Source of the DNA: Phaeosaccion multiseriatum
Taxonomy: Eukaryota > Ochrophyta, other classes
Direction: 5' to 3'
DNA length: 64,000 bases
Assembly: GCA_965112735.1 (NCBI GenBank)
Contig: OZ218959.1
Coordinates: forward strand, 2,852,001-2,916,000
Shown here: positions 58,593 through 64,000 of the stretch, piece by piece
Layout: each line of letters opens with the position of its first letter
How positions within the stretch are numbered: the stretch's first letter is position 1
Program-made: the position numbers and the translations under genes
The notes under the pieces: generated by a model
Database searches by the model: none
What the model was told of the DNA's origin: nothing
What the model saw: only the letters and a program-made list of their open reading frames with translations

Positions 58593-59961
58593 ATGGAGAA
58601 TCAGGTGAGGAGGCGGAGACGGGAAAGCAGCAGCAGTAGCAGGAAGCAAGAGTCGCAGCAGCAGGATGTGGGGTGGGGGAGAGGAGCAGTAGCCGCAGTA
58701 GGAGGAGAAGGACGAGAAGGCGGAGGAGGGGGAGAGACAGCAAGCACGAGTCCAGCTCTTCGAAGGGGAAGCGAGGGAAGGGGAGGAGAGAGAGGAGGAG
58801 TGCAACTTGACGAGCATGGTACGCATTGGAGGGGAGGGGGAAGGAAAGATGGAGAGGAACCGCTGGCTGCTGGAGGAGGGTTGCCAGGTGGGACGGAGCG
58901 AAGGAACAGTGCCGCGGCCGCGACTACTGCCGTCGCCGCCCAAGCAAGCCTTGGGGGCGGGCAGGCAGAGGTGTACGGCTTCGTCTGCTGGATGGCCACA
59001 CTACTGGCGTACTTTATCTTCTTGGTCTGGGCCTACTTGCCCGATCAAGTGCTGTTCGACATGGGCATCACCTACTTTCCCAGCAAGTACGTCACATGCA
59101 AGCTTCTTTAAGCTATTTCCGTCCTCCTCCTCACCATCCTCCTCCTCGTCCTTCATCCCGTCCTCCCCCCCGCCCCTTCTTCTCTCTCCTCTTTCCGCCT
59201 CTCGAACAAGCTGCTTGACTATTTCCAGCCCTGGCTGATCCCCACCCCCCGCCTGCCTCCTCTCTCCCGCCTGTTGGCTGGCAGGTCTTGGGCGGTGGGC
59301 ATTCCTGCCTACTTGGTGATGACATGGTTGTTCGCCTCCATCGTGTGCTTTGCCCAGATGCTAGTCAGCACCCCGCCCCTGCATTCCTTCCTCACCGTCA
59401 CCGACCATGAAGCCACTGCCAGCAGGTGAGGAGTGTAATCATCCATTGAATTGCTTACGTTGAATGGAACGCAAGGATTGACAGATTCAACACAAGCAAA
59501 CCATAAACCTCCCACCCTTCATATGTGAAGGTCTCTCCGCTTCTCCTTCTCGCCAGCCCTCTTCTCCTGTCTCAGCATATTACGCGTTTCTCCACCCCCC
59601 CTTGCCCCATTGCGGTGGACTTACCACCTGATTGCGATTGTCTACTTGTGTGGGTCAGAGCTGACTGGATGCAGGAAAGCAGCGGTGGAAGCGGTGTGCC
59701 AGACTGCTCTGACATGAACATTGCCGAAGGTAAGCAAAAGGAAGGAACAATCTCTCCTCCCGTGGCTTGCCGTGCTTGCCCTGTGTGTCCACATCGACCG
59801 CATACAATGTACAGAACATTAATGACCGCTCCCGGATGGGAATATGAGCACCGAACTGAATTGAGATGCCCGTTCTTGTCCTTTCCTTTCTTGACTCCCG
59901 TCTTTCCCTTCCCGCAGTCAATCGCATCCTCTATCAGACGCCGGCTCAGGGCATGAGGTAG
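58593..59961 (+). CDS. PIGP: PIG-P, subunit of GPI-GlcNAc transferase
   Basis: Part of the ER complex that starts GPI-anchor synthesis by transferring GlcNAc to phosphatidylinositol. Exons 58593-59086, 59285-59425, 59659-59729 and 59918-59961; 249 residues. Family pattern throughout: EVYGFVCWMATLLAYFIFLV with WAYLPD (first membrane helix), MGITYFPSK joined to SWAVGIPAYLVMTWLF (second helix), STPPLHSFLTVTD, and the terminal PDCSDMNIAEVNRILYQ. Usual PIG-P is about 130-160 residues; the extra 120 residues at the N-terminus are Ser/Arg/Gly-rich and disordered. The ATG at 58593 is the first in frame after a stretch with no other ATG. Confidence 0.93.
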
Positions 59962-60875
59962 TAGTGAGCGGGGGGGGGGGGGCTTCCTTCTGGAGTACGA
60001 AGGCCTGGCGCCCCATCATTGAAAGAAAGCTTCAAGATGGCACCGTTTTGATTAAACGTTCTTTAGAAGGAGCCGTGAGAGCGTACAAGCTCAAGGCTCC
60101 CTGTCACGGAGCGAACGTGGTGCGGAGCGGTGAGGACATTGGGTACTACAGCCTCGTCGGGGGGGGGGGGGGGGCTTTATCGACGCTCTCTACTCCACAA
60201 CGCCCACATCACTCCACCGTCGGCGATAAGCAGGGCGTCGAGCGGCTGGTGTTGAAGACCCACCCACCCACGAGCGGGTGGACGAGCAAGCGGTTTAGCC
60301 CCGCTATGGACACGGACGCCGCTCGCTCTGGACTTTTCATCATGGGAGTGTGTGGCTGATGGGTTTGCACGCCAGCAGTCATCCTGCCCCAGTGCGCGAT
60401 CTAACACATGACATCATGGATAGATGGATTCTCGCAGAGGACCACAGCAGCCTTCAGTCGGAATTGCTTCGGGATGCACACACATACGCACGCACGCACA
60501 CACACTTGTGTCCATTTGACGTCGATCGCGGCGTAGCGGTCGCTGTGGCGATGGCCCCCCTTCCGGCGGGTCCCCTCCAGCGTGTGTACACAAACGCAAG
60601 CACGGCGAATCCACGCACGCGCACAGACCTGCAGCTCGCTTCTTCCACAGCGCCTTGGCAACTCTCTCTTGCCGTGAGGGGCACATAGGCAGCGCTACAT
60701 GGCATCAGATGGCACCAGGGCGGGAAGCAGGGCGGCGCTGCTATAGCTGGTGGGGCTCTTCACTCTCTCTAGTTGGCGTGCGTGCGTGCGTGAGTGATGT
60801 GGCCATCTCGTGCCAGCGCCGGGGCTTCGAGGAATACAAATACATGCGCTTTCCGCTTTCCTCTCTCTCCTCCCT
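59962..60875. other. intergenic, convergent 3' ends
   Basis: No supported gene. An open + stretch at 59964-60359 has no family features. G homopolymers lie at about 59971 and 60161. Confidence 0.5.
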
Positions 60876-62007
60876 TCAGGCAGGCATCGAAAGAACCCTT
60901 TGTAGAACCGCATCGATCTGCTCAACGTCAGCGCACCACTTGCCAAATATGGGGCACGCGGCTGAAGAGTCCTCCGCGCCGCTCCCCAAAGTAGCTTGAG
61001 AAGTGAAAGGTGGAGGAGCCTCAGTGCTGTCGAACAAGGGCGCATTGGCGACGGGAAATAGAGGCGTGGGGGCGACCACAGGAGTACGCTGCAGCTCACG
61101 AAGAAGCATCCGCGCCTGCTCTTGCTGGCCCTGCTGCTTCTGCTTCTGCTGTTTCTGCTTCTGCTTCTTCTGCTGTGCATCAGCCTTGCCCCCTTCAAGG
61201 CGATGGTGCGGTATGGGACTGGGCACCGCGCCGCCCTCGTTTCCGCACTCTTCCTCCCCCAACTGCCGCTGATACTCGCGCTGGCGCTGCTCCCTTTGCT
61301 GCTTCAACAGCTCCTCGCCGGGAGGGTTCACCTTCCTAAACACGCCAAACTTGGCAGCCTCTCCCTTGTACTCAAAAGTCTGCCCAGTAATGGCCTCGTT
61401 GGCCTTCATCATAGCCTCGAAATCAAAGCCTGACCCGGCCTCCAACACTTCGTGCTGTCCCATCTGTTCTTCCCCCTGCCATAGCTTCCCCAAAGGTCTC
61501 TCTCCCAGGACTGCCTGCTGTGGCACCAACTGCTGCCGTTGCTCCTCCACCTGTTCGTGCTGCCCTCGTCGGCCCGCGCTGACATCTCTCCCCGAAGATT
61601 TCGAACGAAGCTTACCCTTCTTCTTGAGCCACTTTTTGAGCTGTTTGATGAAGGGCTCCACACCGTACACACCCTTTGGCAAATTGTCAATGGGGAAGAA
61701 ATTCACTGCGCTAATCTCCTTCCGCGTCTGTGGCTCAAAGGGAAAGTCGAGCGGCACCCCCTGAATCACAAACATGGTGATCCTTTGGCCATTGTTCACC
61801 TGAGAAAAGCAGTCCTCCTTTACTATTCGGTCCGTGACATCGAAGCCTGTCTCCTCCAAGACCTCTCGTGCCGCGCACACCATTGGCTCCTCATTCTGGT
61901 TGATCTTTCCCTTTGGGAGCGATCGGCTGTTACCCTTCCAGTTGCGCACCAGCACCACCTGCGAGTAATCTGGGCTGAGCAGCAAGCATCCAGCCGTAGG
62001 GATTTGT

Positions 62008-62041
<34 letters not shown>

Positions 62042-62616
62042 GGTGTGCGTGGGAGGTCGGGCGGGGGGTGGGTTGGATGATGCAAACATAGGCAGCGAGC
62101 GACGGTGCTTGTTCCCACATCTCTCCCCTCCCTCCTCGCCTCTCCTCCTTACCTTTCCAAGTCTTGAACTGGTTGCGCATGGCCTCGAACTGCGGCACCA
62201 TTGGCTGCAGGAGCGGGCAGTGAATGAAGAGCCGCAGCCCAAAGTCTTTCTCCGTGAGGTGTGGCAACCCGTGGAAGTGGTCCGCTAGGAAGTCCTCGTA
62301 AAACCAGTGCGCCTGCTCGATCTGCATGGGGAAAGAGCAGCAGCGGCAACCAGTTTGCAAGGTCACAACACGGTGGAGCGGGCCTTCCAGAGGGGCGGAG
62401 CGGAAATGGGAAGATGTATCGTGCATGGCGGGACTACAAAGAAAAGAGCGAGAGAGACTGTCCCCGTCACCTCGGCGGAACCAACATCTCTACCTGAAAG
62501 AAGAGCCTGTGCGCTGTCTCCCTCTCCTCCGCTGGTAGATTCAGGATGAACCTCGCCTGCACATCGTCAAGGGCGTCTGGCAGCGTCATTGAGCGCCCCA
62601 TCTTCGGGGCGGCCAT
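60876..62616 (-). CDS. DCP2: mRNA-decapping enzyme DCP2
   Basis: Removes the m7G cap from mRNA in cytoplasmic decay. Exons 62616-62494, 62321-62153 and 62008-60876; 474 residues. The DCP2 box A region (LDDVQARFILNLPAEERETA, HWFYEDFLADH) precedes a Nudix domain IPTAGCLLLSPDYSQVVLVR with WKGNSRSLPKGKINQNEEP and the Nudix box GKINQNE then AAREVLEETGFD (G-x5-E-x7-REV-x-EE-x-G, about 131-154), followed by the box B-like FFPIDNLPKGVYGVEPFIKQ. The C-terminus is Gln/Lys-rich and disordered, typical for binding decay factors. The GT array at 62011-62042 lies at the acceptor of the last intron. Confidence 0.95.
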
Positions 62617-63069
62617 GATAAATTGCAGTCAGTATTAGCTAGAGCTTCTTTTGCTATTGGTATTGTACACTTCTTCTCACTCCCTCTCTCGCTTTACAAT
62701 GTGTTTGGTGTATTTGGTTGGAAAGCTGAAACGCAAACGGATGGCACCCAAAGGACCGTCTCGTGCAATCTATTGATCTTCATTCCGTCCCACCCCCACT
62801 CCCTCAACACACATCCATACCAAACAAACACACACACAACACCCCCTCCCTTCTCACCTACACTGCTGACGCCTATCACGCGGCTGTGGCTGGCTAGATC
62901 GGCGTTACCGTATTTTGAAAAGGAGCTTTGGGGGAGAAAGACTGCACTGCACGGCTTTGCAGGAGGAGGAGAGGGAGGGAGGGTGGGAGAGAGGGTGAGG
63001 GGGGGGGGGACGGAGGGAGGGGGGAAAGGAGAGGAATTCGCGCTGCGCCTGGCACTTTCTTTGACTGAG
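62617..63069. other. divergent intergenic region
   Basis: Between the DCP2 start and the next + gene. The frame of the + gene stays open upstream but has no ATG before 63070. A CA-rich patch (62820-62845) and GGA-rich leader sequence are seen. Confidence 0.45.
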
Positions 63070-63854
63070 ATGACTGAGACAAGCGGCATGAGCGCCGGGG
63101 GGGGGGAAGACAAGTTGGGGAGATGCGCGAGCAGCGATAGCAACAGCAGCACCGGCAGCATCAGCAGAAGCGTACGAAAGAGGAGCGGGGGTGGGGGTAC
63201 CAAAACCTCGACCCCATTTCCAGCAAACACGTTGGGCTCGGTGGATGTGTCGATGAGGAGGGTCAATTCCCCCGAAGAGGACTTGGCGGTAATAGTACCA
63301 GGAGGAGGCGGCGGAGCGGCTGCCAGAACTTCGAAAGAGTCAGCAGAGGAGGGTGGAAGAAGCGGATCGCAGGGTAGCCCAACGACAGACATGTTCCTTC
63401 CTCCTCCAGAGACGCCAGAAGAGGACGATGAGGGCGGCTCGCTGTCGTCCTCGTCCTATGGTTGCTCCTCTTCCTCGGCTTCACCATCCTCGAACTTCTC
63501 CCTTGGGAAGGTCGATCCAGCGCTGCACCCAGCAGCAGCGGCTTCCACTCCAACTAAACCACCCCCAGTTAAAACAAATACCCCCCAATCAGTTGCTGCG
63601 GCGGCCGTACTGAGCCCTCGGAGTAAGGGAATTGCAGCGGCGAAGGCAATCGAAGCAGAGGCGCTCCGAGAGAGGAACGCGAGGGAGGAGAGCATGGCCA
63701 GGGAGGCCAGGGAGGCCAGGGAGGCCCGGCATGCTGCAGGGGAGCGAAGGGCCAAGGGCGCAGGAGGCTCCACGTTGTCGTACCTAACTGGGATGAGCTT
63801 GGGCGAGCCGGAGATACGCAAGAGCTCGACCAAGCCGCCTGCCTGCTGGCCGAG
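63070..63854 (+). CDS. first exon of a Ser-rich gene (partial)
   Basis: ATG in context GAGATGACT, followed by Ser/Gly/Pro-rich sequence (SSDSNSSTGSISRSVRKRSG, PPPETPEEDDEGGSLSSSS) and then a helical charged part with tandem copies (MAREAREAREARHAAGERRA) before YLTGMSLGEPEIRKSS. A GTGAGT donor at 63855 ends the exon in phase 2. The rest lies beyond the window. No family is recognised; phosphorylation-rich disorder is likely. Confidence 0.5.
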
Positions 63855-64000
63855 GTGAGTGGGTGGCTGCTGCTGCTGTGTCTATGAGCCGCTTTGCTTG
63901 GGAAATCCTCTCACCCCTGCTGCTGCTGCTGCCGCTGTGTGTGCGTGCTGCGTGCGTACCTGCCTGTCTGCCCTCCTGTCTGCCCACCCTGCCTGTCTAC

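Overview
This is nuclear DNA of a eukaryote, not a prokaryote. Most genes are split by GT-AG introns (and two GC-AG introns), all three standard stop codons are used, and the products include a decapping enzyme, a GPI-anchor subunit, a LisH/WD40 corepressor, a LETM1-type protein, a TRIC channel and bZIP factors. The DNA is GC-rich and full of microsatellites, many of them in introns or encoding poly-Gln, poly-Glu or poly-Gly. A RibD-type enzyme that begins with a secretory-like leader, as plastid proteins of secondary-plastid algae do, and telomere-like TTAGGG repeats fit an ochrophyte (stramenopile) alga. That placement is inference only. | Layout. 1-271: 3' end of an unidentified + gene. 740-8365 (-): 13-exon non-canonical poly(A) polymerase/TUTase. 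8405-10370 (+): EEF1AKMT/METTL13-like methyltransferase. 10877-13369 (-): M20 deacylase/peptidase. 13514-18586 (+): LRR/coiled-coil protein. 18795-19560 (-): unresolved coding-like exons. 19808-20410 (-): LYR-motif protein. 20781-24608 (+): secreted Cys-rich/mucin-like protein built by tandem exon duplication. 25207-27237 (-): TRIC-like channel. 27645-29255 (+): PX protein. 30924-33802 (-): EF-hand protein. 34698-36977 (-): zinc-ribbon protein. 37.6-38.1 kb: palindromic GC array and telomere-like repeats. 38067-41838 (-): decayed NHL/PHD gene. 42204-43484 (+) and 44422-45912 (-): two convergent bZIP genes. 46778-52192 (-): TBL1-like LisH/WD40. 53136-55003 (+): LETM1-like. 55.8-56.5 kb (+): end of an unidentified gene. 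56703-58448 (-): RibD-like deaminase. 58593-59961 (+): PIG-P. 60876-62616 (-): DCP2. 63070-end (+): first exon of a partial Ser-rich gene. | The window is compact and largely head-to-head. Start codons of divergent neighbours can be as close as 39 bp (8365/8405) or 144 bp (13369/13514 and 58448/58593). There is no single pathway, but a post-transcriptional RNA theme recurs (TUTase, DCP2) along with transcription/chromatin (two bZIPs, TBL1, PHD relic). | The most unusual items are a coiled-coil insertion inside the TUTase catalytic domain, the exon-duplication array in the 21-24 kb secreted protein, two GC-AG introns in one gene, and the decaying NHL/PHD locus beside interstitial telomere repeats and a palindromic array. 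Exon models were built by hand from splice signals, phase and protein family patterns; no searches were run.
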